Assembly: GCF_019703515.2 (NCBI RefSeq)
Contig: NC_059372.1
Span: 18,883,931 to 18,947,930, forward strand
Length of the DNA: 64,000 bases
Source: Myxocyprinus asiaticus
Lineage: Eukaryota > Chordata > Actinopteri > Cypriniformes > Catostomidae
Direction: 5' to 3'
Part shown: positions 10,102 through 20,995 of the stretch, one piece after another
Layout of the letters: each line of letters opens with the position of its first letter
Position numbering within the stretch: the first letter of the stretch is position 1
Translations under genes and position numbers: made by a program
The notes under the pieces: model-generated
Databases searched by the model: none
The model's input: only the letters and a program-made list of their open reading frames with translations
What the model was told of the DNA's origin: nothing

Positions 10102-10770
10102 GTTTGCGGGACAACTGGCCGGGTGTACCGCTTGCACATAGTGCCTTCCCCCTCCTGGAGGCGGAGATGTGCGCTTTTACCCCCCCAGCCATGTTCACGA
10201 GGTTGTGGACCCTGGACGTCCTTCCTCCTTAGCCCTGTGGCAGGCGAGTTGGTGGAGAAACTCGATGCTGGCCCAGCATGTGTGCTAATAGGCCCTGTGC
10301 TGGGGAAGGTGCTCCACATGCGCAGGTTGCCTGTATGTAACCCCGTGTGATGTATCTTCTGCATGATGATTTCCCCATTGGTAAACCCACGTCTTCCTTG
10401 GGCAGAGTTCCCTCTGCCACTGGTCGCCGTGTTGCAGAGCTCCTCTCCTCTGGGTAGGACCTACCACGGGGACTTCTCCATGTGCGACACTGCCGACAAG
10501 CTCGGTAAGACCATGTGACGTATTTCCACACAATTACCTCCCCTTCGGGTAGGGTGTGGTCTCCGCGGTGTCTTCCCCTTGGGAAGGGACACCTCCCCGA
10601 CGCAGACTCTTAATGGCCCCCAGCTGAACAAGATTTCCATTTTTTGGGGGGGAGAAAGAAAAAGAGAAGAGGCCACGGCTGGGGCAGCCTGTCCCTATTT
10701 TTGGGCAGTCAACTTGTCCCCGAGGTGCAGGGGACCGTACGACGCTCGTAGGAGCGTTGGGGGAGGTTAC
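10102..10770 (+). other. DIRS copy 1: 3' non-coding region
   Basis: Follows the recombinase stop. It is GC-rich, with several short dyads (for example CCCCTTCGGG-type and CGACGCTCGTAGGAGCG near 10,740) that may belong to the terminal and internal complementary repeats typical of DIRS. No other copy in the window covers this part, so it cannot be checked internally. Confidence 0.5.
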
Positions 10771-10819
10771 GTGATGGCCAGGTGTGTGTCTGTCATTCTC
10801 TGCAATCTGTGACAATACC

Positions 10820-12318
10820 TCAAATCTTTCTGGTAAATGGTGTTCATAGGTGAAATAATTTACTTTTCTACTCTATTGTTTGCATAAATTACTCAATATT
10901 TTACACATTAGCCATTAAGTTTCAAGAGAGAAACGCAAAGCATTTTAAGCTTAACAGTTAGATAGCAAAGATGAAATAAACTTTCAACCATTTAAATGAC
11001 AAAACACCTTTTCATAAATATGACTGCATAAATATTATAATTATAATCATAATGTATATTATGTTTTTATTTTTGTAGCTAGTCTAATTATTTAGAATTA
11101 ACTTAAAAATAAAAATAGAAAATAAATATATTTTAAACAATACAGTCTGGTAAATGACAAAGCAGCTACATTTGAATTGGCATTATACTTAGCAATGTTA
11201 AGAATATTTAAATAAATCTAATTTAAACGATCATGTCCCGTGCCCATTCTCCCCCCTCTCTACCTCCACTTTCTGGTCAATCTTGACTGTCCTGTACAAG
11301 AAAGGGGAAAAAATACAGAGAACAAGTCGCTGGCTAGAGACAATCGGCAAGGTCCAACTTAATATATATAAATCACTGTTTTGTGTAACAGAACTGGCCT
11401 AGAATTTGTGCTGATACTCAGAGAAATAACCCCTGTTGAGTTTCAATCCACAAACTTTCCACTTTCATCGGGGAATAATCAGTGAAATAATGGTGCTGAC
11501 CTCAACCCAAATGGAATTCAGCAGAACTTAAAGTGAAGGGATTAGAACTCTTATTGCTGGCTAAACAGTGGGGAAAAGCTGCTTTCCTGATACCGCGCCG
11601 CTGTGTGCCCAGAGGGGGACAGCTCTCTGTGTGAACAACATGTCAGACTGTCGTCCTGTGTCTCCACATGAGGCATAAGAAAGAGGAATGGTTTCATTCC
11701 CCACTCAGTATGAATCCGACAGATTTAGAAGGAGTGGCAGTTATGAAAAAGCGAAATCCAATTCATTACCCTGTTTTGTTTTTTGAGCAGGGAACTGAAT
11801 GTTATCAGGAACCGAGGGCTGTTTGGAACCGGCAGCCGCTGCTTACCATATCCTCCACAAATCAACGGTGACGCCACATTAAACAATGTGTTATCCATCA
11901 CCGTAACCCACATGCAGATTTAAAACCTGGTTATTTGTTGGTGTAACTTCCATGCAAGGGTACAGAGCACGCGAAGTCCAGGATGCAGAACCAAGCTTTT
12001 CTGAATAACATTAAAACTGAAGTGCACACCTCGTACAGAAAGGCTGAAATTGCAGGAAGAGCAGAGATTGTGTAACAGGAAGGCAGATGCTGCTCCATTT
12101 TTATTGCTGGTAAACAGAGGGGCTGAATTGATTTGAATGCTCCAAAGCTCTGCTAAGTGCTGGTGGTGTGTGAAGACAGCGATCATCTTAATATGGCTGT
12201 GACTGAGTGCCAATGCTCAACACTTTAGAGAGGATTTTTCTAAACTCTTAAAACCCCAGATGGCCACAGAAAATGGAAAAGAGAGAGTATGTATTAAGTT
12301 GGTTCTATACAATATCCT
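10820..12318. other. Mostly unassigned sequence, with a SINE-tail fragment
   Basis: Positions 11,228-11,320 (CCCGTGCCCATTCTCCCCCC...AAAGGGGAAAA) resemble the pyrimidine-rich tail of the SINE-like repeat at 3.1 kb. The rest is AT-rich with no supported gene. Small frames at 11,668-12,213 show no domain. Confidence 0.4.
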
Positions 12319-12322
12319 TTAA

Positions 12323-13513
12323 AGGAGACCTATTATGCCCCTTTTTACAAGATGTAATATAAGACTCAGGTGTCCCCAGAATGTGTCTGTGAAGTTTCAG
12401 CTCAAAATATCCCACAGATCATTTATTATACCACGTTGTAAATGCCTCTTTTTGGGTGGAATCAAAAACACGCTGTTTGCCTGTGTGTCTCTTTAAACGC
12501 AAATGACCTGCTGCTCCCCGCCCCCTTTCCGGAAGAGGGCTGTGCCTTTACAGCTCGTACTTTGGATACTATAGCAACAACAAATCAGAACCAATATGAC
12601 TGACACCGTAAATACCAGAGTTCAGCCATATATGTATGAGCAACCATAAACAACGCAGAACATAGGCATTTTGAGTTTGTGATAGTGCTTCTTATGTAGA
12701 AAATCACTTCCTGCCCTCCATCTGCATTTCACGCCACAACAACGCAGTGACATGACGTCATGTGCAAACAAACTATAAAGACATAGGTCTGGTCTCCGTG
12801 AATACAATCAGAGACAATGGTAACTTTAGCTGCATTAGCCGTGGAATCAGCTAACAAGCACATTCGGAAAGGCGATTTGCAAACATTCACAAAATATAAA
12901 GTGCGATACTTACATCTTCAGGAAATAAAGCTGGAACACAAACAGTTGGTACTGATCCATGCTTGAGAGTCACATTTTTTAAAAATCCTGCTTTATATTG
13001 ATCCTCATTCACAAAGCAGTCTGGTGTAAAATGATTTGCACAAACATATACGAATTTTGGTATGTTTTGGGGCACATTTTCTTCAAAAACAAAACTTGTT
13101 CACTGCGTCTTCAGTGGCTCTGATGCTGGAAGTACATGAAGACTCTTATGTTCACTTTTATAGCCAACAACAGAACACTTATGACGCTTACGATGTTGAG
13201 ACATTATTCTTCTCACTGTAGCTGCTCCAGCGTGGAAAAAAATGGCGGACTGTGTGTCGATCACTCAAGGCAGGATCTATGATAATAGGGTGGAGTCCGT
13301 CACCAGTTGTGGGCATGGCCTGCTCTAAAGTGACGTCACTTTAGAGCGGATACAAAAACCAGTCATTTTGAGACACTGTTTTTGATTAATAGAAATATAA
13401 GAAAGAGGAGTGGGTGGACTTTTAACATTGTAGGGTGGTTGTGTACACACACTGCCGACTCACATTTATGTTCAAACACCATGTAAAAATGAATTTTGCA
13501 TAATAGGTCCCCT
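12323..13513 (-). mobile_element. TTAA-flanked DNA transposon with THAP exon (Kolobok-like), 1,191 bp
   Basis: The terminal inverted repeats are AGGAGACCTATTATGC (left) and GCATAATAGGTCCCCT (right), flanked by TTAA at 12319-12322 and 13514-13517. On the minus strand it encodes a decayed THAP zinc finger. TTAA targets plus a THAP domain fit the Kolobok superfamily; P elements also carry THAP but make 8-bp duplications. No catalytic domain is seen, so it is non-autonomous. Confidence 0.7.
12914..13204 (-). pseudogene. THAP zinc-finger exon with in-frame stop
   Basis: From the ATG at 13204 the minus strand runs 97 codons to a GAT|GTAAGT splice donor (GT at 13913-type position is 12913-12912). 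It shows the order of a THAP DNA-binding domain: an N-terminal KCSVVGY, where the second Cys of the C-x(2-4)-C pair is replaced by Tyr, then [11 protein letters not shown] with the Cys-x2-His pair, and the closing SVPTV (AVPTIF-box) motif. Codon 35 is TGA, where the family has a conserved Trp. Lost Cys and lost Trp mean no functional finger. A second THAP-like start (MPMFCVVYGCS) lies near 12,632-12,676 on the same strand. Confidence 0.7.
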
Positions 13514-13639
13514 TTAAATCAGTATCTGTATACATTGTGATTATACAGTTAACTGAGTATTTTTACCATAATAAAGCTGCAGCAAATCTTCCTATAAGAA
13601 AGAAAAAATGTAAGTGACATATCTTTAATATCTCAAATG

Positions 13640-14055
13640 TTTCAAACCTGATCTCCTGAAAAGTCGTACATAATTTACGAGTTGGCTATTTCGTATGGTC
13701 TCGCACAATGTTGTTCGCATAAACTTGTACGACTTCAGCACGTGCAAATTCCCGGATGTCTAATGCGGAAATAAGCACGAGTTCCGTGCATGAGGCATTA
13801 AGGACATACTTATTAATATTATGACCTTACCCAAACCCCTTATCAAAACTTAACCAATCAGTAGTGTGTAAACATGATGGGAAGCTGTTGTGTGTAACAG
13901 AAGCAAGTAATTGTCGCGTATTAGATGGAAATGATGTCCAGCAACGTTATTGGCTGTAGTGAAAGACGTAGGAATTCAAACGAGTGCTGTCGCATGATAT
14001 CATACAAATTTAGAAAAGTCGTACGAATCCTGACGATTTCATCATGAGAGTGTGT
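13640..14055. repeat. Probable non-autonomous DNA transposon with GTCGTAC motifs
   Basis: Sequence around CCTGATCTCCTGAAAAGTCGTAC on the left is loosely mirrored by GTCGTACGAATCC...CATCATGAGAG on the right. A related terminus (CCTGATCTCATGAAAATT) occurs at 53,180. Diverged, with no coding potential. Confidence 0.4.
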
Positions 14056-15504
14056 TGAAAGTTTCTCTTAGACAGTAATGAGATTAAATGGAGAGCAAAT
14101 GAATACTTCTGCTTTTCAAGTATCCTGCTTCTCAATTTATTCCGCTAAGAAAAAGATTCCAGTAATCTCACATGTGATCTGCAATCAAAATTCAAAGATT
14201 TCAAAGTGAACACAAACATTTCTCATCACATTCTTCCAAATTATTTGAGCTATGCTATCTCCATTCATTTTATAGTTCTTACTTTACCGTTGTCTTATAT
14301 GTGTATATATTTAATTCTACAAAGGAATTTTAGGACAAACATCTCAGTGATGAATGAAACATAACTGAGAAAGTCTCCTGAGCTATGAAATTAGCAACCT
14401 CTGATCAATACACTTCTTTTCTCGGTTTTGTCTTTCTGAAATGGGTGATTAGATTTCTCAGCCTCCAGTGCCACTGAACAGCCTTCTGCTACACAATAGC
14501 AATCTGCTATTTTTTTTTTTTTTTTTTTTGCATACAGCACAGAGCTGATGGTCCCTAAAATGCCAGTCTCCATCGCCGGAAACCTCTCCAGCAAAACAAA
14601 TGCCTACACAACACATTAGTTGTGTGAGACGGAAACAAGAGCACGCCGTAAAATCAAACACCGCATAGAGATTGAATGGTTATCTTGTTGGCTCCCTCTC
14701 ACACAGCTGGATGGAAGAAAACAGAATTCTGCGCGGCCCCCTGCTGGTAGGCCAGCCTGTAATTTCTGCAGAGCATGAGTTTCAGCTCAGAGCGGCCAGT
14801 GAGCTGTTTCGTCGGCCCTCAGCGAGAAAGTCAACATGAAAGCGCGAGCGGGGGATGAGTGTAAGGAGATGAAGGGACAGAGGAGAGCAGGGGCTCAAAA
14901 TAGGAGGGAAGGAAAAAACACAAGCTTAAAGCGCAGTGGATACAGGAAGGTACGGAGAGAGAAGAAAACTAATATGGCTATGTCATATCTGTTGAAAAAC
15001 AGACTGTAAACAAAACAGCAAAAATAATAATATACTGCTTTGTATGAAGGAAAAACATCCCTTGTGCATGCATAGTTGCAGTCGTGTGTACATTGTGGAA
15101 TGAAATCACTGATTGCAAGAGTCTGATTTAATGCAATGTGTGAGGTTATGTTTAAATAGCATAATAACATATAACTATATTTCTGCATTATGTAGTATGT
15201 ATAGTATGCACATTTTCTGTATGCATGCAATACCTAGGTGATGTACTACATTTGCCAAAATGAGCAGTTTACAACAGAGCGCACTGCACAGAATACTGTA
15301 TTCTACAATGCAATGCAACTTTACAGTCCATTTCTATTATGATGAATAAACTGGAAGTAATTATGGACGCAATTTATAACAGCTCTTCTTTTTACTCGTT
15401 ATATCGTACTGACAAAAAGTAAGACATTTTTACTCCAAATGTCATTAGAAAGGGAAAATACCCATTTTTACTACCAATATTATAACTGGACGCAATTCAC
15501 ATGC
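14056..15504. other. Unassigned sequence
   Basis: Contains a 20-bp T run at about 14,511-14,530 and a locally GC-richer stretch at 14,730-14,900. No gene, RNA or named repeat is supported. Confidence 0.4.
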
Positions 15505-17590
15505 AATAACGTAGCATACAACGGCTTTAAACGTTTAGCGTGGAATAACGCCTACTGTTTCACATACTGTTTTACAACAATGTAGCATACTACTGTTTTA
15601 AATGTTTAGCGTAGAATAATGCCTACTGTTTCACCTACTATTTTTAAAAATGTGACATCGATGTAGCATTCTACTGTTTTAAACATTTTACGTGGAATAA
15701 GGCCTACTTTATCACATTGGCTGAGTTCGGAATGGCATACAACCCATACTACTCTTACTACTTTTGCAATATCTGTCTATACTGTTTTACAACAATATAG
15801 CATACTACTGTTTTAAACTTTTAACGTTGAATAGTGCCTATTGTTTTACATAATATTTTTTTTAAATGTGACAACAATGTAACATGCTACTGTTTTAAAT
15901 GTTTAGTATGGAATAACGCCAATAGTTTCACATACTGTTTTACAACAATATAGCATACTACTGTTTTAAACTTTTAACGTTGAATAGTGCCTATTGTTTT
16001 ACATAATATTTTTTTTAAATGTGACAACAATGTAACATGCTACTGTTTCAAATGTTTAGTATGGAATAACGCCAATAGTTTCACATACTGTTTTACATCA
16101 ATGTAGCATTCTACTGTTTTAATCATTTAACATGGAATAACGTATACTGTTTCACATCCTGTTTTACAACAATGTAGCATACTACTGTTTTAAATGTTCA
16201 GTGTAAAATAACGCCTATTGTTTCACATACTGTTCTTTTTTTTTTCTTTTAAATGTGACAACAATCTTACATACTACTGTTTTAAACATTTAGCATGGAA
16301 TAACACCTACTGTTTCACATAATTTAAAAAAAAAAAATGTGACATCAGTGTAGCATATTACTGTTTGAAAGGTTTAGCATAGAATAAGGCCTACTTTTTC
16401 AAGTTGGATGAGTTCTGAATGGCATACTACCCATAGTACTTTTACTATTTCTGCCATATCTGTCTATAGTGTTCACAACAATGTAGCATACTACAGTTTT
16501 AAAAGTTTAACGTTGAATAGCGCCTATTGTTTTACTTACTATTTTTTTTAAATGTAACAACAATGTAACATGCTACTGTTTTAAATGTTTAGCATGGAAT
16601 AATGCCTATAGTTTCACATATCGTTTTACATCAGTGTAGCAAACTACTGTTTTAGATGTTTAGCATGAAATAACGCCTATTGTTTCACATACTGTTTTAC
16701 ATCAATGTATTATTCTACTGTTTTAAACATTTAGCATGGAATAACATATACTGATTCACATCCTGTTTTACAACAATGTAGCATACTACTGTTTTAAATG
16801 TTTAGTGTAAAATAACGCTCATTGTTTCACATACTGTTTTTTTTATTTTTTTTTTTTATTTTTTTTTTATGTGACAACCAGCCAGCCTTCCCTCGATGTG
16901 ACGTCAGCGTAGCATACTACAATTTTAAACATTTAGTGTGGAATCAGGCCTACTTTATCACATTGGCTGAGTTCTGAATGGCAGACTACCCATACTACTT
17001 TTACGACTTCTGCCATATTTGTCTATAGTGTTTTACAACAATGCAGCAAACTACTGTTTTATATGTTTAATGTTGAATAGCGCCTATTGTTTTGCATTCT
17101 ATTTTACAAAAATCTGACAATAATGTAACATACTACTGTTTTAGACATTTAGCATGGAATAACACTTACTGTTTCACATACTAGTTTTAAAAATGTGACA
17201 TCAATGTAGCATACTACTGTTTTAAACATTTTACGTGGAAGAAGGCCTACTTTATCACGTTAATGGCTACTGTTTCACATATTAGTTTTAACAATGTGAC
17301 ATCAGTGTAGCATACTACTGTTTTAAACGTTTAGCATGGAATAAGGCCTACTTTTTCATGTTGGCTGAGTTCTGAATGGTATACTACCCATATTACTTTT
17401 ACTACTTCTGCCATATCTGTCTATAGTGTTTCACAACAATGTAACATACTACTGTTTTAAATGTTTAACTCGGAATAACGCCTATTGGTTTGAATTCTAT
17501 TTTTTAAAAATGTGATAATAATGTTACATACTACTATTTTAAATGTTTAGCATTTAACACTGTTTCACATACTATTATAAAAATGTTACG
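15505..17590. repeat. Diverged satellite array
   Basis: Dozens of variants of GTAGCATACTACTGTTTTAA followed by TGTTTAGCATGGAATAACGC and TACTGTTTCACATACTGTTT, with a basic period of roughly 75-80 bp. A clear higher-order repeat of 153 bp is seen (15,781 onward matches 15,934 onward almost perfectly for about 150 bp). A GGCTGAGTTCTGAATGGCATAC spacer recurs at about 15,719, 16,405, 16,965 and 17,363. Homopolymer T and A runs interrupt it. No coding potential. Confidence 0.85.
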
Positions 17591-17591
17591 A

Positions 17592-18619
17592 CAGTGTTTC
17601 TCAACTGGTGGGTCGCGACCCAAAATTGGGTTGCAGGTCTATTTGGAATGGGTCATGGACAGCAGGGAAAGAACAATGATTTTTCGGCAGCCACCCAAGT
17701 GATAGAGATTATTTAATGATAATATAATATATAATGAAGAGATTTAATGATAAGCTCGCATTCAGCTAAAGGCTTCTCATTTGCACTGCGATATTTTAGC
17801 GGTGCGATAATCTTTCGCGCGAGTGTAACGTTACCAGCTCGCGCTAATGATCTGCTCTGCTCTCTGACACACACACACGCAACAGCCAGCCTTCCCTCGA
17901 TATTGCGGCGCGCAGACCTTAAAACTGATGTGACCCATTTCAATTCTAGTAAGACTTTTCTAGTTAAAAGCATCACAGAGGAAGTCAAGTCAAACCCATC
18001 AAACAGGCAGCCCCGACATGCCAAACAGCACTGATGAGGAAAAGATCAATACTGTGTTATGCGCTAAAAAATAAAATAAAATCATTATACATCATTACCT
18101 TTACAAAAATTCACGATTTTACATGAGTAAAAGTTATATTTTGACAAAATATACCTATGTAAAGGTATAATCTATTAGACCTCATCTTTATATCAACAGT
18201 GGCAGCTGTAGTTAAAGTTTAAAAATGTGTTTCGGCTAGTATTTTTTTAATCAATAGGCTACTATAATTTATTATTATTATTACTATTATTTAAGACTAG
18301 CTACATTAACCTAACTGTGGTAATGTTAGGTCAGTGTAATATGTATGTTCTGTTTGAATGATGTTTGAAATTAGGAAACAAATGGAATAATAATGGGCTC
18401 ATAACCTATAAATAAATATGCTCTTCAATTTTTAAAATGGGGGAGAGAAAACTTCCTGTATTGACATCAACAACAAAAATAATGTCACTTGCCCTTATAC
18501 TTGAAAACCATGAACAAAACTATGTATTAAATACAGGTTACGTTTTTACTATAGTGGGTCGCCACTTGATTTCCAATGTAAAATCTGGGTCCCGAAGCAA
18601 AACCAACTGAAAACCACTG
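17592..18619. mobile_element. hAT-like non-autonomous element inside the satellite
   Basis: The left end CAGTGTTTCTCAACTGG and right end (inverse complement CAGTGGTTTTCAGTTGG) match the CAG-type termini of hAT elements, each followed inward by a GGGTCGC motif. Satellite sequence resumes at once on the right (TGTAGCATATTACAGTTTTAA). I cannot see a convincing 8-bp duplication. No transposase is recognised in the 1,028 bp. Confidence 0.7.
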
Positions 18620-18715
18620 GTGTAGCATATTACAGTTTTAAACATTTAGCGTGGAATAACACATACTGTTTTACAACAATTTACCTTACAATAACCCTAG
18701 TTTCACATACTATTT
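18620..18715. repeat. Satellite array continuation after the hAT insertion
   Basis: Contains TGTAGCATATTACAGTTTTAA, CATTTAGCGTGGAATAAC and CATACTGTTTTACAACAA units of the same family. Confidence 0.75.
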
Positions 18716-19141
18716 AATATAAAAAACAGTAGACAGCATATGATGCATACTGCACAGTATCCAGTAAGTAGTAAGCAAGTACTATTTGAACATAGTCATT
18801 GTGTGTGTAATGTATGTGTCTGTGAGAGAGTTCTGAGCAGTGTCAGACTTCTAGCATGCAACATGTACACTTTACAAACATGCACATACTACACACTAAT
18901 AGATCAATACATCTTTGCACACAGAATTCAAACAACTGTACACATATATTCAAGGCTTCTGAGAAATTAATGTATAACATACTGTGATTAAATCGGATTC
19001 ATCTGTACTACCCCATGGCTAATCACATGATTTACTCCCTGCATCCCTCACCATGGTAACCAACAAACCATAACCAATAATTTCTCAGTGTCATGCCATT
19101 CCATGCCAAATCAATCATGCTACCTTGCCTCCCCTGCAATC
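18716..19141. other. Unassigned sequence
   Basis: AT-rich, with no gene or recognisable repeat. Confidence 0.4.
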
Positions 19142-19399
19142 TTAAAGGAATGGTTCACCCAAAAATAACATTTAGTTATCATTTATTCACCCTACTTTCA
19201 AACCCACATGACTTACTTTCTTCCTTGGAGCACAGAAGGAGATGCAGCATGTTTAGTCTCAGACACCATTCACTTTCACTGCAACTTTTCCATACAATAA
19301 AAGTGAATGGTGACTGAGGCTGTCATTCTGCCTAGCATTTCCTTTTGTGTTCCACAGAAGAAAGAAAGTAATTCATTTTTAGGTAAACTATCCCTTTAA
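19142..19399. mobile_element. Angel-like inverted-repeat element, 258 bp
   Basis: Ends are TTAAAGGAATGGTTCACCC and TAGGTAAACTATCCCTTTAA. Inner mirrored blocks CACCATTCACTTTCA and AAAGTGAATGGTGACTG form a near-palindrome. Same family as 1.4, 27.9 and 30.7 kb. Confidence 0.8.
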
Positions 19400-20110
19400 T
19401 GTTTCTGGCTTCCCAGTTAAAGGCGTCTACCTTGATCATTCTGCTGATATTGTGTAACAGAGAGAGGAGGGGTGTGTAATATTGAAATGAAAAGCAGCTC
19501 TCCTGTCAGTCTGAGGAGTATATGTGAACTCATTCCTGTAATGGTTTGTCTAAAAGCCAGGAGAGATTACAAAGACGCATTTCGATAATGCAGGCGCTGA
19601 ACCGTTCAACGAAAGTGATCATTAAAAGTTAAGTAAAAGGCAAAAAATATTAAGCCTGAGCTCCCCTGGTCCCTGGTGTTCGGCTATGCTGTTCTTTCAT
19701 TACTCTCATTTCTCTTCCCTCTAAAATCTTCTTTCAAGTCTCTCTCACTCTCTGTTGAGCCCTCTCTTTGTGATTACTCTGGAGGAACAGAAGGGATTGT
19801 TCCCTTTTCTAAGCTTCACACCCACTGTACAATGAGATTCAAAGTTTCTTGCTAAAAGCTGCATAATAAAACTTCCCAAACTCTCTTATGTGAGGAAGCA
19901 GCATTAAAATGTTCTCTGTAATTGTGATCAAGGCATATACACTACCAATTAAAAGTCTGACTGTGTTTATGTTTCTTATGATCTTAAAATTATTTTGATC
20001 TAAAAGGCTTATGATGCAAAGCTTGAAATTAGTTTTGTAGACAAATATACATTTATGTCTATGTATGAATGTCTCTACAAAACTCAAATTAAAATTAAAG
20101 TGTTTATATA
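19400..20110. other. Unassigned sequence
   Basis: No gene or clear repeat. The last TA (20109-20110) is the probable target site of the next element. Confidence 0.4.
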
Positions 20111-20500
20111 CAGTTGTGCTCAAAAGTTTGCATACCCTTGCAGAAATTTTGACATTTTGGCATTGATTTTGAAAATATGACTGATCATGCAAAAAAGCTG
20201 TCTTTTATTTAAGGATAGTGATCATATGAAGCCATTTATCATCACATAGTTGTTTGGCTCCTTTTTAAATCATAATGATAACCGAAATCACCCAAATGGC
20301 CCTGATCAAAAGTTTACATACCCTTGAATGTTTGGCCTTGTTACAGACACACAAGGTGACACACACAGGTTTAAATGGCAATTAAAGGTTAATTTCCCCA
20401 CACCTGTGGCTTTTTAAATTGCAATTAGTGTCTATGTATAAATAGTAAATGAGTTTGTTAGCTCTTACGTGGATGCACTGAGTAGGCTAGATACTGAGCC

Positions 20501-20808
20501 ATGGGGAGCAGAAAAGAACTGTCAAAAGACCTGCGTATCAAGGTAATGGAACTTTACAAAGATGGAAAAGGATATAAAAAGATATCCAAAGCCCTGAAAA
20601 TGCCAGTCAGTATTGTTCAATCACTTATTAAGAAGTGGAAAATTCGGGGATCTCTTGATACCAAGCCAAGGTCAGGTAGACCAAGAAAGATTTCAGCCAC
20701 TACTGCCAGAAGAATTGTTCGGGATACAAAGAAAAACCAACAGGTAACCTCAGGAGAAATACAGGCTGCTCTGGAAAAAGACGGTGTGGTTGTTTCAAGG
20801 AGCATAAT
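20501..20808 (+). pseudogene. Tc1 transposase, N-terminal paired-like DNA-binding half
   Basis: The ATG begins MGSRKELSKDLRIKVMELYK, the usual Tc1 N-terminus. It contains the first helix-turn-helix (KKISKALKMPVSIVQSLIKK), the GRPR hook (SGRPRKIS) and the second helix-turn-helix up to DGVVVSRS. The element-derived reading ends at about 20,808; the open frame beyond reads the antisense of the inverted segment. No catalytic residues are in this part. Confidence 0.8.
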
Positions 20809-20976
20809 ACTTGTTGACCCCTCTCCAAACATAGCGCTTACGGTTGTGACCATAAAGCTCTATTTTGGTCTTGTCACTCCAAATTACACTGTGCCAGAAG
20901 CTATGAGGCGTGTCAAGGTGTTGTTGGGCATATTGTAACCGGGCTTTTTTGTGGCATTGGCTTCTTTCTGGCAACT
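20806..20976 (-). pseudogene. Tc1 transposase, inverted central segment
   Basis: The minus strand reads SQCHKKARLQYAQQHLDTP...FWHSVIWSDKTKIELYG...KRYVWRG, the segment around the first catalytic Asp of a DDE transposase (SDKTK here). It belongs downstream of the plus-strand half but is in the opposite direction. The second Asp and the Glu are absent. Confidence 0.75.
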
Positions 20977-20995
20977 CGACCATAAAGCTCATTTT

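Larger units (their letters stand above)
8350..10770 (+). mobile_element. DIRS-type retrotransposon, copy 1 (two internal deletions)
   Basis: The 5' end GTTCCCTATCTGTCACTC is shared with the copies at 36,141 and (minus) 48,553. After about 40 bp it jumps to sequence matching copy 2 near 38,190, deleting gag. At about 8,578 it jumps from the equivalent of 38,350 to 39,706, deleting RT and most of RNase H. It then keeps the RNase H tail and a tyrosine-recombinase domain. The right boundary is approximate. No inverted copy of the 5' terminus is visible at the right end, so the 3' end may be truncated. Confidence 0.75.
6111..10814 (+). mobile_element. Internally deleted LTR retrotransposon with a DIRS element nested in its 3' LTR
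   Basis: The outer ends are TGTCAC (6111) and TGTGACA (10814), flanked by ATACC at 6106-6110 and 10815-10819. The direct repeat 6122-6351 versus 7399-7632 marks the LTRs, and a 10-G polypurine tract precedes the second one. The internal region lacks gag, RT, RNase H and integrase. The 3' LTR runs to about 8349, is interrupted by DIRS copy 1, and resumes at about 10,770. The two LTR starts differ (TGTCACAGTCTTGTCACGG versus TATTGTCACGG), so the exact 5' boundary is uncertain. Gypsy affiliation is likely from structure but not proven. Confidence 0.65.
20111..20995 (+). mobile_element. Tc1-like element with the 3' half inverted and the right end missing
   Basis: It begins CAGTTGTGCTCAAAAGTTTG after a TA, with an inner direct repeat (GATCAAAAGTTTACATACCC, about 20,304-20,323), the IR/DR arrangement of many fish Tc1 elements. 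The transposase N-terminal half is on plus. From about 20,806 the sequence switches to the middle of the transposase on minus. No right inverted repeat is visible. Confidence 0.8.

Noticed and set aside
10600..10770. Inverted copy of the DIRS 5' terminus at the right end of copy 1
   Set aside because: I looked for the inverse complement of GTTCCCTATCTGTCACTC and did not find it, so no terminal inverted repeat is claimed.
15505..17590. CRISPR array
   Set aside because: Units are contiguous and diverged without unique spacers, and the genome is eukaryotic.
17592..18627. 8-bp target duplication for the hAT-like element in the satellite
   Set aside because: Flanks TGTTACGA and GTGTAGCA/TGTAGCAT match at only half the positions.
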